Below, piece by piece: positions 11,434-22,479 of a stretch of DNA of 64,000 nucleotides. Under the pieces are notes generated by a model. The model was given only the letters and a program-made list of their open reading frames with translations. It was not told the origin of the DNA and did not search any database. This DNA is from Fragum whitleyi (Eukaryota; Mollusca; Bivalvia; Cardiida; Cardiidae): contig OX411543.1 in assembly GCA_948146395.1 (NCBI GenBank), forward strand, positions 24,061,026 through 24,125,025, given 5' to 3'. Position numbers and translations under genes: made by a program. The first letter of the stretch is position 1. Each line of letters starts with the position of its first letter.

Positions 11434-11984
11434 GATAACAAAAGGGCTAGAATGGCCTTAAACCATTCACTTGAATTTGATTGGTCCAGTTGATCTTATC
11501 CAAGAAACTATCAAAGACTCATTCAAATTTGCCTAATTGTTGAAGAGGAGACATTATTCGAATTATGAGCAGTCATAATAAAACCTGCCAACCCATTCAT
11601 TACAGAGGAGACTCAAAACTAGCCCTACCCTGTTACGCCGATATTTATGGGCTAATGAAAATTTTGACAACAATATTTGAAGAAGATCATCAAAGGAACA
11701 TTCTTGTAAAGTTTCATTGAAATCTGCCAAGTGGATCAGGAGGAAATGTCGTTCAAAGATTTGGGGCTCAAAATAAGCCCCACCCTGCCATAACCGTATT
11801 TATTGGCCAATTAGAATATAGCAACAATTTTGAAGAGGGTCACCCAGGGAACATTCTGGCAAAATTTCATTGAAATCGGCCCAGCAGTTTAGGAGAAGAA
11901 TAAGTTTTAAGAAAGTTGACGACGGACAACGGAGTCAGGGTGATCCTAAAAGCTCCCCTTGAGCACGTTGTGCTCAGGTGAGCT
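11434..11984 (-). repeat. AGCTCACCTGAGCAC repeat, partial, inside composite repeat
   Basis: Ends with the hairpin GAGCACGTTGTGCTC then AGGTGAGCT. The interior has two or three units of about 110 bp containing AATTTCATTGAAATC, and CGACGGACAACGGAGTC close to the hairpin. The same segment lies in copy 2 at 58102-58862. Confidence 0.75.
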
Positions 11985-12554
11985 AAAAAGGAAGAAAATG
12001 ATACGGACCATACAGCCGACTGATGGACGCACAGGCGAACACTTATACACTCAAAGCAGTTTTTATATTATTTTTCAAATGAATTCAGTTCCATTTGAGT
12101 TATCAATAACATTTTTTATTAGAAGTGTCGCAAAGTGGATCTCAACAATTGATTTGTCCATGATGAAAAGCAGGGAAGTCTTTCACTTCATGAGTTGAAA
12201 TCTCAAGACAATTTTTGGACGAAGTTCAATAGTGATTTCGACCTTTGTGACTCCAAAATTGGGCACTTTCTCGAGTCATTGACAACATTTGTGTCAAGTT
12301 TTATGATTTGGGTCTAAATGGTTGTTCAGTTAGAGAGGACACTGTTAACTGTTAAAATTTACTGATAACGGTGACATGTATGACCCCGAAACAATTGTGC
12401 ATTTCTTTGGGTCATGGGCAATATTTGTGTAAAGTTTCGTTATTGCAGGTCAATTGCTTCTCCGTTTATCTAGCGGAAAGCAAAAGGTCAATGGACTGAG
12501 AGACAGACATGATGAAATCAATATATGCTCCTCTACTTCTGAGTTGGGGGTAGA

Positions 12555-12990
12555 GTTAATAAAATCGTGAAAGGAGAGCGATTTTGGAATGATTTAGGCA
12601 TGATGTTGAATGAGTGAGCGGAGTGAATTTTGAGTGAAATTAAAGGGAGGGAATCCAATATCGCTTATTTTGTTCAGGATGAACAAAAATAGCGACATAT
12701 AAAACCTATATAAAATATGCATAAACGTTCAATCAATAGCTTTCTATTTTGTCAAGAACCAATCAGACGCTTTAAATTTCAATTATGTCAGTGAAATCGC
12801 GATTTGGTTCTTACTAAATTCATTTTGAATGTACATGTTGATCTTATTTTTTTTTTTAATAACTGTGAGCGTTTTTGAATGGTTTGAGTGAGTGTTTGGA
12901 ATGAATGAATGGAGCACTGATTAAGCGATTAAGAATTTTTTTATTGAGATGAATGTCAATTTCACGATGTAACTAACTGTATGATGGTGC
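12555..12990 (-). mobile_element. MITE with TCGTGAAATTGACA-type ends, inside composite repeat
   Basis: Matches 57113-57552 in reverse. It has a central AGCGAT...TTTTGTTCAGGATGAACAAAA hairpin and ends in GTCAATTTCACGATGTAAC. A third, SINE-split copy lies at 13838-14598 and a fragment of the centre at 24515-24605. Confidence 0.65.
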
Positions 12991-13837
12991 TCTTAAACGT
13001 GTTGATGTATAAGAATGGGAAGAAAACAAGTTGAACTAGCTGGTTTGCTTCAAAATGCAAATTTTCTTGGCGATGGAATGCAATTGGGCAAAGATATTAA
13101 AGATGCGTTGGCAAGGGTTTTATTGGATGAGTATTAGGTTTTTACAATGAAACATTCATGTAGACAGTCAAAAGTTAAATGTGTAATAAGGTCGTTCAGA
13201 AAGAGAAACTATAAACTATAAAAGAAGCTATAACATAATTCTACGAAAAACAGGTCGCGACCTTACCAAATAAGCAAATCATGTGATTGGGTAGTGCTTT
13301 TGTCAATTGCTGACCTTATTGGACTCGACTTATCACATGATTTCCAAATATAGTAATGCAAACATGTGATACTAATATATTCGTACGCAACTTTCAATAA
13401 ATATCGTTTAAAGCATAAAATTAGCGTGTTAATAATATACATCAAGTGATATTTGTGTAATTGTACAGCATCATTACTTTTTGATGAAATAAACTGTATG
13501 TCTTTGTCAATTTGAGATATGCAAAATAGCCCGAAGTGTAATCACATCCTGTTCACGTGATATGTGTTCTCAAAAAACCCGAAATGAAATTATCTTGTGT
13601 TCATTTTGCGGTTTTGTTAAATCTAAGTTGGAATTGCTCCGCATTCCAACTTAAAAAGTGCACCCATCCCCCGGAAATCTAAAATTTTGTCACACTACCC
13701 ATTTTCGACTACATGTAGGCTAGGCCTATTTGTATTACCGGAGGTAATTCATCTATTTTCACATATGTTATTGCCAGTATATGCGTACATTGTTGTAACT
13801 GGACGTAATAAAAGACCTGTTATGTTCTCTTCTGTTT

Positions 13838-14598
13838 AGTTAGTTACATCGTGAAATTGACATTCATCTGCGATTAAAACCGTTACTCGCCCACTCAGCA
13901 ATCCCATCAATCATTCCAAACACCCACTTAAACAACTCAAACACGCTCCAAAATGACTGGAAAAGATAAGATCATCAACTATATTCAAAATAAATATAGC
14001 TGAAAACAATGAAGCCGCGATTTCCCTGACATAATTGAAATTGTAAGCATCTGATTGTTTCGTGAAGGGAAATGAGGCTATTTATAGAAGTCGCGGTTAG
14101 GCATAAGACTTCCAATCTGGAAGTCGTGGGTTCGATCCCCGGTGGCGGCAAATATCCTTTCCGACGTTTGTCTCTCACCAATGGGTAGATTATCGTAAAC
14201 CTATGTGAGATAGCAGTCGGAGGCTAGGAAAGGGTGTAATGGTAGTACAGGTGAAAGAAATACCAGGAATCCATTGTTAGGTGCTCCGGCCGCCGCGATA
14301 TAACTGCAAGATTGTTGAAAGCGGCGTTAAACCCATTCAAACAAACATTATAGAAGTCGCACGCATATTTCAGTAAAGGGAGGAAATAAACATCGCTATT
14401 TTGTTCATCCTGAACAAAATAATTAAAATTGGATTACCTCCCTTTAATTTCACTCACAACCCATCCCACTCATTCAATTTCATTTCATTAAAATTGGATT
14501 ACTTCCCTTTAATTTCACTCACAACTCATCGCACTCATTCAGTTTCATTCTAAAATCATTCATATTGTCAATTTCATGATGCGTAACCGTATTTCTTC
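13838..14598 (+). mobile_element. MITE split by a SINE insertion
   Basis: Starts with AGTTACATCGTGAAATTGAC and ends with GTCAATTTCATGATGCGTAAC, imperfect inverted repeats of each other. After removing the SINE at 14095-14347 and one copy of its target duplication, the rest follows the same order as 57113-57552. A segment of about 60 bp containing TTTAATTTCACTCACAAC is duplicated in tandem at about 14430-14540. Confidence 0.65.
14095..14347 (+). mobile_element. tRNA-derived SINE with 13-bp target duplication
   Basis: Flanked by perfect TTATAGAAGTCGC at 14082-14094 and 14348-14360. The head has a tRNA-like B box (GGGTTCGATCCCC) but lacks a clear A box, so it is probably 5'-truncated. The body contains GTCTCTCACCAATGGGTAGA and AGAAATACCAGGAATCC, and the tail GCGGCGTTAAACCC followed by CAAACAAACA. 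The direct repeats prove insertion by a LINE-type mechanism. Confidence 0.88.
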
Positions 14599-14770
14599 AC
14601 GGTCATTGGGTAAGCTTCCCCTTCATTAACCGAGTAAGTACTTTTTTTTAAATTGCGATAAATATTTTTTTCTTGTAAATTTCCTCATCAAAAATCTATA
14701 CGTGTGTAATCGTCTGTTTATTGAAATCATACGGATGATGCGATGCTCATTTTTGTCATGAAACATTAAG

Positions 14771-15006
14771 TTTGTTTGATTTGTTTGAATGGGTTTAACG
14801 CCGCTTTCAACAATCTTGCAGTTATATCGCGGCGACCGGAGCACCTAACAATGGATTCCTGGTATATCTTTCACCTGTACTACCATTACACCCTTTCCTA
14901 GTCTCCGACTGCTATCTCACATAGGTTTACGATAATCTACCCATTGGTGAGAGACAAACGTCGGAAAGGATATTTGCCGCCACCGGGGATCGAACCCACG
15001 ACTTCC
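14771..15006 (-). mobile_element. SINE copy, inverted, joined to LINE remnant
   Basis: Reverse complement of the SINE at 14095-14347 with few differences. It is cut within the tRNA-like head at about TGGAAGTCG, and LINE reverse transcriptase sequence begins at once at 15008. The pair forms inverted repeats of about 230 bp separated by about 420 bp. Confidence 0.85.
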
Positions 15007-15007
15007 A

Positions 15008-15872
15008 TTCGATTATTTGCGGATAACTTCGTAGTTTACAGAACCATCAATTCAACAACTGACCTACAAACATTACAACAAGATCTTAATACACTTGTAA
15101 ACTGGAGTAAAACATGGCAAATGGAATTTAATGTCGATAAAGGTGCCACCGTGAACATTACAACCAAACGTAACATTATACCATGAAGGGCCAAATTTTA
15201 GAAATAGTGAAACATCACCCCTATCTAGGAGACGAACTTTCTGACAATTTTGAAATATAACACCCATATTGATAGCATTACGGCTAAGGCTACACAAATA
15301 CTTGGAATTATCAAAACAATCCAAAACACTGTCCGAAGACTGTAAAGGAACACGCTTATCATTCATTGGTTAGACCGAAACTAGAGTACAGTTCTACAAT
15401 TTGGAATCCCCAACAAAAGACCAAAATTAAACAAATTGAACGAATCCAAAGAAACTGCGAGATTTGTTTTAAAGAAACCCTTTAACTACCAAAATCCAAC
15501 TAGTGTTACATCAATGTTGAATGAGCTCGATTGTCCAACATCGGAACACCGTATATCCTCATTTGGCTTTGAACAGTACACCAGCTTGTTGCAGTACCAA
15601 CAACATATTTACCTATACCATCACCAAGATATATTATGGAACATGCAGCCTGCACATGCACATCCAACCAATCATCCAGATACAACATGAGATTTGTGGC
15701 TCATACATTGTATCTGTAATATCAACGCCTATCAACATTCGGGGGGGGGGGGTCACGAGTTATTATTCTTTGGAATAAACTTCCGGGGACAATGCTAAGA
15801 TAGAACTTGATAGACGGCTTCAAGGCATCGATCCAACCCACTGCCTTGGGGTTACTTCACGTTATCAACCAA
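15008..15872 (+). pseudogene. LINE reverse transcriptase remnant
   Basis: The frame opens with RLFADNFVVYRTI, the RT active-site block, in which the second catalytic Asp of FADD is Asn. It then reads DLNTLVNWSKTWQMEFNVDK (about 15085-15145). A stop at 15183 and frameshifts follow, with PKLEYSSTIWNPQQ-like and FVLKKPFNYQNPTSVTSMLN blocks continuing to about 15530 and weaker similarity to about 15870 (IIWNKLPG near 15765-15785). It is a non-LTR element of the same general type as 4191-4627, with stops and a mutated catalytic residue. Confidence 0.8.
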
Positions 15873-16114
15873 ACATGTTAAGTGTAAATACAAGTTGGAC
15901 TTTAAAGTCACCTATTTGTACAAAGACTTTTTAATGCACATTGGAAGCGTTCGGTCTCTCGCCCGCCAAGTGTACAGCACAACACAGCACTACCTCCGAA
16001 GATGTACAGCAGGATTTTACAGAGTATAGTATCGAAGTCGATGTAGATGCCGTATTTTTGTCTGACATGCTTATAATAAATACATTGCAGTAACGGATTC
16101 AAGGGGGGGGGGGG
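15741..16114. other. Poly-G runs and undetermined sequence
   Basis: Two G runs (about 15741-15751 and 16105-16114) bracket the end of the LINE remnant. Nothing else is recognised between them. Confidence 0.5.
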
Positions 16115-16900
16115 GCTCGGGGGCTCTTCCTTACCCCGGAGGCCCATTCATTTAGTTGTGATTGGGAAATAAAAAAAATCGGTATGATAGGAAAAGAATC
16201 CCCGGTTGTTTGTTGCGTCAGCAAAATAAGTCCCCAAGGACTATGGTTAAGGTTTGGGAGCCCAAGCTTTAAATATAGACCATATTTTATTACAGTTATT
16301 CTCATATTTTTTACAAATCTTGAAATGTTCTCTGGGTGAGCTACTTGAGTCACACAATGTGTTGGATAGAGTAGACCCTACCTTTGAGGATCAACTTCAG
16401 AAAATAATTGACCGTTGGACCGTTTAAAATAGTCTCCAATTAATTTCTGAAGTCGATTTCCAAAGGGTTCCGTAGACTAACATCAGATGGTTTTGAGAGC
16501 TCTGACAACTTATTTGTTAGTCTCATACTCGCGAAACCTACTTCCCTTGAAAACCATGTCGTATTTCAGTGTATCTTCTCCTTTACAGCCTTGAACTTAG
16601 ATCCGCCATTGGATTTGTCTTAATCTATACTGGCAACTTATGAGCTTATGCTTAGGTGAATTTTTCAACAAGTATATCCAGGATCAACAACAACCGTTTC
16701 AATCCATTCAATGAAGCAGAATTACAGTGCCTACCGTGCACTTTGACCCCATCTCACCTTGACTGGGTTACTGCCCCTAGATCTATCGATACTCAGACAT
16801 CGGGCTACAAGTGTAACCCCCCCCCCCACACACACACACCCTTCCAACCCCAACCCCAACGGCTAAAGCGGTTCAAATTGCCCAGGTGAAGGAATTCAGT
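16115..16900. other. No gene recognised
   Basis: A C run and CA dinucleotide run lie at 16818-16842. Frames at 16099-16353 and 16656-16889 are low-complexity or lack domains. Confidence 0.4.
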
Positions 16901-17615
16901 ATATAAGACGCATTCAAATCAAATGATTTTCAAAGTTTCAAATATATAACATATAGAGAAATGACCTCCACCAATAAAAGATCCAATGACAATAATTTAG
17001 GCTGCATGATAATGGGTCACCCAAGGATCATACCAATGAAGTTTGATTGATATCCATCAGTTAGATTCTGAGAAAATGATTTTCAAAGTTTACACTTTAT
17101 AACATATAGAGAAATGATCTCCGCCCATTAAATACGTATTTTCATCCGATCACAATAATTTTTGGTTGACTGATAAAGGGTCACTCAAGGATCATTCGAG
17201 AGAAATTTGGTTGATATCCATCACTTACATTCTGAGAAAATAGTTTTGAAAGTTTCCACAATATAACATATAGAGAAATGACCTCTGCCCATTCAATACA
17301 TATTTTACATCCGATATCAATATTTTTTGTAGATTAATTAAGGGCCATCCAAAGATCATTCATGTAAAATTTAGCCCATTAAATTCATGTTTTTCATTGG
17401 ATCAAATTTTTTTGAAAAACTTTTGAAAGAGGGTCACCCAAGGATCATTCCTGTGAAGTTTAGTTGAAACTCATACAGTAGTTTCTGAGGAGAAGATTTT
17501 TAAAGAATAAGTTTACGATCAGATGCACGGACGGACAGACTGACTGACGGGCGCACGCACGACGGACACAACGCCTTGACAATAGCCCATGTGACCTTCA
17601 GCCAGTGGAGCTAAA
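16900..17615 (-). repeat. Internally tandem repeat ending GGAGCTAAAAAA
   Basis: Three to four diverged units of about 170 bp, each with CAAAGTTT..ATATAACATATAGAGAAATGA and ATCCATCA, followed by an ACGGACGGACAGAC...GACGGACACAACG run and a terminal GGAGCTAAAAAA. The layout matches, in reverse, the hairpin-headed repeats at 33099 and 37728, but unit sequence differs. Confidence 0.6.
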
Positions 17616-18099
17616 AAAACATTTTCTTAAAACATGACATTTTCCATGACATGGGCCTGGGACTGTATTAATCACTTTCTGTGATAGCTTTGTAATATTT
17701 TTTTCATTTTAATTTCATTATTTTTTATTGGAATCAAGATAAGATTGAATTATAATGCATTCAAATCAAAGTCCTGGTAAAATATTCTAGGAAGACAGCA
17801 AATCAAGTATTTCCTTCCTAGAGCCCTGTCTAGAGTTTTACATCAAGATGACCTTACACATGTACAGATTAAATAATCCAAAAGAAAATAGAAAATCAGA
17901 CCAGAAAATGATAACAATCTTGTTATTGTAAGACATTCCATGTCCCTATATTGACCCTTGAATAACCTGCTAACTGTAAACCTGTACATGGGGCTCTGCA
18001 GAGTTTACCAGTCCCACTGATCGGCCAGTCAGAGAATATAAGCTAATAAGAAATTTTCTTTCTCTAGTTGAATTGGCTTATTTTTTCACGATACTTCAG

Positions 18100-18814
18100 A
18101 TCAGTGGGACGGGAGCCAGTCTAACATTGACCGTGCCTTCAGGCATTTAGAGACGCGGGCAAACAATCCTAAGTTGGTGGAGCTTGTGCAGTACATTGAC
18201 AGACAGTGGATGAGACACTCGACGTTCGACATTCCGAGTTGGAGCGTGTTCCAAGAAGACGTCAGAACCAACAACGACGTGGAAGGTAAATATTTTTAAA
18301 TGTTATATGGATTATTCAGATTGTTTTATTATTTGGTAACGAACGCATTAAATGTATACAGCATGTTTCTCATACAACGTGCGTAATTATAAATTATCGT
18401 AACTACAGTACGGTAGTTCCGAAAATTTATCATTACAACAAATTTTATTGATGATAGTACACATTACAATGGTAGAGATTAATTATCATTTATTCTGATC
18501 TTTATTCTTTTTTTTTTTAAATAGGTTGGCACCACCGCCTGAACAGGAAAGCCGAGAGTGGCATCGGCTTTTACAGACTGGTGCCCCTTCTACGCCGAGA
18601 AGCTAACCTTGTGGACCTGGCCATCAGAGGGACCGACCAACATCGACGAAGGAAGAAGAAGTACAGAGACATCGACGAGAAACTCAACAAAGTCTACCAG
18701 GACTACCTCCACCATGACATTACCACGACTGCCTACCTCCGAACTTGCGGCTCCTTATATACTATTACAGAGACCAGAGCTCCAGAAGAGACAACAGACC
18801 AACCCACAGAATAG
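18100..18814 (+). pseudogene. MULE-transposase-like C-terminal fragment, two exons
   Basis: Exon 18100-18285 follows an acceptor (ATACTTCAG) and ends at GGAAG|GTAAAT. The second exon starts at 18526 after TTAAATAG and runs to the TAG at 18812-18814. Joined, they read through RTNNDVEGWHHRLNRKA, a block found at the end of FLYWCH/MULE-type transposase-derived proteins common in mollusc genomes (knowledge of the family, not a search). The catalytic DDE core is absent and no upstream exon was found in the preceding 1 kb. The sequence is GC-richer than its surroundings. It may be a decayed transposase or the last two exons of a longer gene. Exon joining is inferred from splice signals and matching phase. 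Confidence 0.55.
18526..18814 (+). CDS. Second exon of MULE-like fragment
   Basis: Open from the acceptor to TAG in the frame set by the preceding exon (GAA G|GT TGG). It encodes a basic stretch rich in Arg/Lys (RRKKKYRDIDEKLNKVYQDY) and a Thr-rich end. The +1 and other open frames here (18558-18854) are shadows. Confidence 0.45.
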
Positions 18815-20279
18815 TTTTAAAAAAGTGACATTATCCCCTTCCTGTGTAAATTAATAATTGTGCTATAATCCTAGTAAACCTGCCTTAATGACTTCATTAC
18901 TCTGTTGTGTTTCGAGGGATAAAGAAGTTTAAGATTTCTTAAGATTTTTATTCAGAAAAATCTCGCGACGCGTCGTGCAAATGAATCTAAATGGCGCGAG
19001 ATGCCCTGATAAATATCTCAAGATATCTTAAGTTTCTTCATCTTTAGAAACGCAACTCAGATCAATATACAACAAAATTTACATATTTGAATTGAGAGTC
19101 TTCACAAATGATATAAAATGAGATGGTTAAAATTCAGAAGAATTAATGCAGAAAATCGCGAGTAAAGGATAAATAGTTTGTATCAAGCAATTTATCGTTT
19201 ACCCTCAAAATGTCTTAAATTAACTTAATCACCAGAATAAAAAGGAAATAATAATAAAAATAATAAAAATCTCTATTGTATGCTAATGTTTTGTTAACAA
19301 TATTATTGGATGAGTTGTAAATATGAGATAAAGGTATTTATAATTAAACACTTGATTTAACTGATGCTTTTTTATTTCAATTATTTCTAACGCATAAAAG
19401 AATGTGACAAATTATGGGTAAAATATACTATTGATCTTATTTTACACATCAATTGTCATATTCGCACCTACTTCAAGTATGCTTAACACCTTGATTAATT
19501 TTCCGATAAGTGTGCCAATACAAGCGTATACATAACACTATATATCCTATAAACAGGCCGAGTTGACGGGACGAGTTTTACACAGGCCGAGTTTTACACA
19601 GGCCGAGTTTTTAACAGGCCGAGTTGACAGGACACCGTCCGAAATTAGATCAAAGCCGGATATAGGTGCAATTAAACACTGTTTTGGAAAACAAACAACC
19701 TTCAAGAAAGCAAGTCATTTTTTGGTGACAAGTATGTTTCGGAAACTTCCGCTGGGAGTCGTAAGTTGCATTAAGTATTAGTTAATAGTAATTATGGAAC
19801 GAAGATTTGTGGCATCTTTTGCACCAGTTCGACCCTAATTTCAATTAGTCAATTCACAATTTCTACGTTCTACTTTGTGACACCGGCTCGTTTTACCTTT
19901 GACACTTTAAAATTATAACTTATGTATGGGACCAATGAATTGATGATTACATTCACTTTTTTCTGTGGTGACAATATTAAAAGTTTTGTTGCATTGAAAT
20001 TCATTTTGAATAAAAGTAAGTAGAAAAATATAGATATAACTATTTATTCCCAATTTGTTTGTCCCAGTTCTTCCTACTTTAACTTCCTCATCATATATAT
20101 ATAAGCACTTGATACAGTGCATATCGCCAAATGTGGATATTAAGCAGAAGTATCACTAGCTTGAACCAGTCCTCATGCCCGAGACAGTGGAATTATGGTG
20201 GGACTGGTAGAAGTAACCATGAAACTGGCCCTTGAGGCTTCTAAGTATCTACCTTATCATTTCAATATCAAGTTGAATT
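18815..20279. other. No gene; short GGCCGAGTT tandem at 19556-19632
   Basis: Four copies of ACAGGCCGAGTT spaced about 20-22 bp apart lie at 19556-19632. Related GGCCGAGTTG words form the ends of the element at 27041-27483. The rest is AT-rich and featureless. Confidence 0.55.
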
Positions 20280-21341
20280 TAAGCTCGGCTGTTTTCGAAG
20301 AAAACCCTTAGTATTATGATAACCTTGGTGTGGGTGTTGGTGTGGGCATGACAATCTTTAACCTTGGTCATAACTTTTGAATGGTAAGTGATAGGATAGG
20401 GCCTTCATATTTCACAGGATGATTGCTTTAGATAAGACCTTTCTATTTGCACCCAGTTCAAGGTCATCAGGTACGGTCAGTGTCATTTTTCAAGGCAAAT
20501 TTGTTTAAAAATAAAAGATAAAAATTTTACTTTGGCCATAAGTTTTGAATGTTAAGTGATAGGGCCTTAGTATTTTCACATTATGATTGCTTGGGACAAT
20601 ACCTTTCTGCTGGTACTAAGTTTAAGTTCATCACTGAAGGTCAATGTCCTTTTTCAAGGTCAAATTTTTGAAATAAAATATAAAACATTTAACTTTGGCC
20701 ATAACTTTTGAATGGTAAGTCGTAGGGAATTCTTATTTCACATGATGATCGACATGGATAAGATCTTTCTGTTGGTACCAAGTTTAAGGAAATCTGTCAA
20801 GGTCATTTTTCAAGGTCAAATTTGTAAAAAAATCAAACTTTAACTTTGGTCATAACTTTTGAATGGTAAGTGATTGGGCCTTCATATTTCACAGGATGAT
20901 TGGTTGGGGCTAGACCTTTCTCTTGTTACAAAGTTCATCATTCAAGGTCAAGGTCATTTTTCAAGGTCAAATTTATGAAAAAAATACAACTTTGTTATTG
21001 CCTATTATTTTTTAAAGGTAAGTGAAAAGGCCTTCATATTTCAATCAAGGTTTTTTTTAAATGAAACAAACAAAACCCAAGGTATTTTGATCACTATGGT
21101 GTTGTTTGCCTTGGTTTTGGCATATGACAAACTTTTACCTTGGCTACATCTCTGTTGTTCTTGAAGATATCTTCATGAAACTTGGCATGTTTATTCACCA
21201 TCAAAAGAACTATCTAGACTATCAAGGGGGATAACCGTGGGAACATTCTTGTAGGAGTTATGCTTCTTTTTTGACTTAAATTTTCTGCATTAACCAGCAC
21301 CTGCAGCCAAGTGTTGCACCAATAGGTGGTGCTCTAGTTTA
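20280..21341 (+). repeat. Internally tandem repeat with AAGGTCAAGGTCATTTTTCAAGG units
   Basis: Four to five units of about 160 bp, each starting ATAACTTTTGAATGGTAAGT and ending TTTCAAGGTCAAATTT. It is preceded by AGCTCGGCTGTTTTCGAAGAAAACC, a hairpin head, and ends near GGTGGTGCTCTAGTTT. No protein is encoded. Confidence 0.7.
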
Positions 21342-21711
21342 AATAGTTGCCTCTCTAATTAATAAAAAAATTATCATTGTTTTCTGGAAAACATTGTGGG
21401 AAAATAATAAAGTGCTTGTCACTAGCAGTTTCTTGTTTTTCTACACTGCTTTTGTTACAAGTTTTCCCTCAATTGCTGAATAATAACACTAGTTATCATG
21501 GAGGACCTGTTTTCATCAGTGAACCCTGGAAGATTAAGGGATAATAGGTCCTTCAAGCTGGTGGCAAAAAATAATCAGTGCCAAATAAATCTGGCCAGTT
21601 TTTCAGTGCCTTAAGATTGACTAAAAAACCTATCTAAAGAGTGGATGGTAAAGCCTGATCAGACTGTGCATATGCACAGAACAATCAGAGTATTTACCAA
21701 CTCCACATACT

Positions 21712-21719
21712 GGTTATTA
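21712..21719. repeat. 8-bp target duplication GGTTATTA (left)
   Basis: Repeated exactly at 22079-22086. Eight-base duplications are the mark of hAT transposons. Confidence 0.9.
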
Positions 21720-22078
21720 CAGGGGTGTGGAATTCCCATGCCCGACTTGTCCGATGCGGGCTTTCCCACTTGTGGGCAAGCAGATTTTTCTAGGCTACTT
21801 GTCCGTGGACAAGTAAATAACAAAGCAAATCTTACATAACAGCACTAAAAAAAGATCGAGGAGAAAAGTAATCATATTGTTTGTATCAGAGAGCAGAAAA
21901 TATTGTCTTTAATGAAGAAAATGCTGGGTTACAGCATTTTCTTCATAAAAAACAATGTTTTCTCAATATTTATAAATTCATTTTTTGTGGGCAAGTTCAT
22001 TTTGATACTGGACTAGTAGGAAATCAACTTTTACTTGACCATGGACAAGTGGAGAAAAGTTGTATTTCCACACCCCTG
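21720..22078. mobile_element. hAT-type MITE
   Basis: A 359-bp element with perfect 13-bp inverted ends (CAGGGGTGTGGAA and its complement) and the 8-bp duplication GGTTATTA. Its interior has repeats of ACTTGTCC/GGACAAGT near both ends and a central hairpin (GAAGAAAATGCTG...CAGCATTTTCTTC, about 21917-21943). No transposase. It ends 212 bp before the first recognised CRAT exon. Confidence 0.92.
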
Positions 22079-22290
22079 GGTTATTATACAGGTTATAAAT
22101 CATTTCATGTAGACCTCTCAAATAATTTGAACCAACAATACCTAACTCTGCAATGTCCCACATCATTAACCACTACGAAACGAGTCAAGCCAAGAAATAT
22201 TGGTCAAATAATTCATATAAAGCTATCAGACGCTGCAGGACTGCAGAAATTTTTCAAATTTATGCACATGCTCAATTATATTCACCCCAG

Positions 22291-22479
22291 GTACGCCAAG
22301 CTTGTAGTGCAGCAGTGAACAAAATGCCACAACATGTACCGAGGTTGAAAGGACGGATGTTTTCAATTCAAGCAGCATTGCCAAAATTTCCTGTAGCCCC
22401 GCTAGACCAGACACTAGACAAATATCTGAGGAGTGTACGCCCTCTTTTGTCAGACGAAGAGTATAAAAACACAGAAAAA
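22291..22479 (+). CDS. CRAT: CRAT exon 1 (first recognised)
   Basis: Follows TTCACCCCAG and ends AAA|GTAAGT, phase 0 at both sides. It encodes LPKFPVAPLDQTLDKYL, the conserved N-terminal block of carnitine acyltransferases. The 30 residues before it are basic and free of acidic residues, as in a mitochondrial presequence. The frame is open back to an ATG at 22153, so 22290 may not be a used acceptor. Confidence 0.88.

Larger units (their letters stand above)
11197..13664 (-). mobile_element. Large composite repeat, copy 1 (inverted relative to copy 2)
   Basis: About 2.4 kb that matches 56242-59085 on the opposite strand over its full length, with substitutions and indels throughout. Both copies are bounded by TAAGTTGGAATGC-type motifs that are reverse complements at the two ends (11225 and 13641-13653 here). 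Within it, in the same order as in copy 2, lie part of an AGCTCACCTGAGCAC repeat (11434-11984) and a smaller MITE (12555-12990). No transposase frame is visible. It may be a large non-autonomous DNA transposon that had acquired other elements before spreading. Confidence 0.7.

Noticed and set aside
21881..22318. 145-codon frame upstream of CRAT
   Set aside because: It runs through the hAT MITE and its target duplication in a frame different from CRAT; it has no domain.
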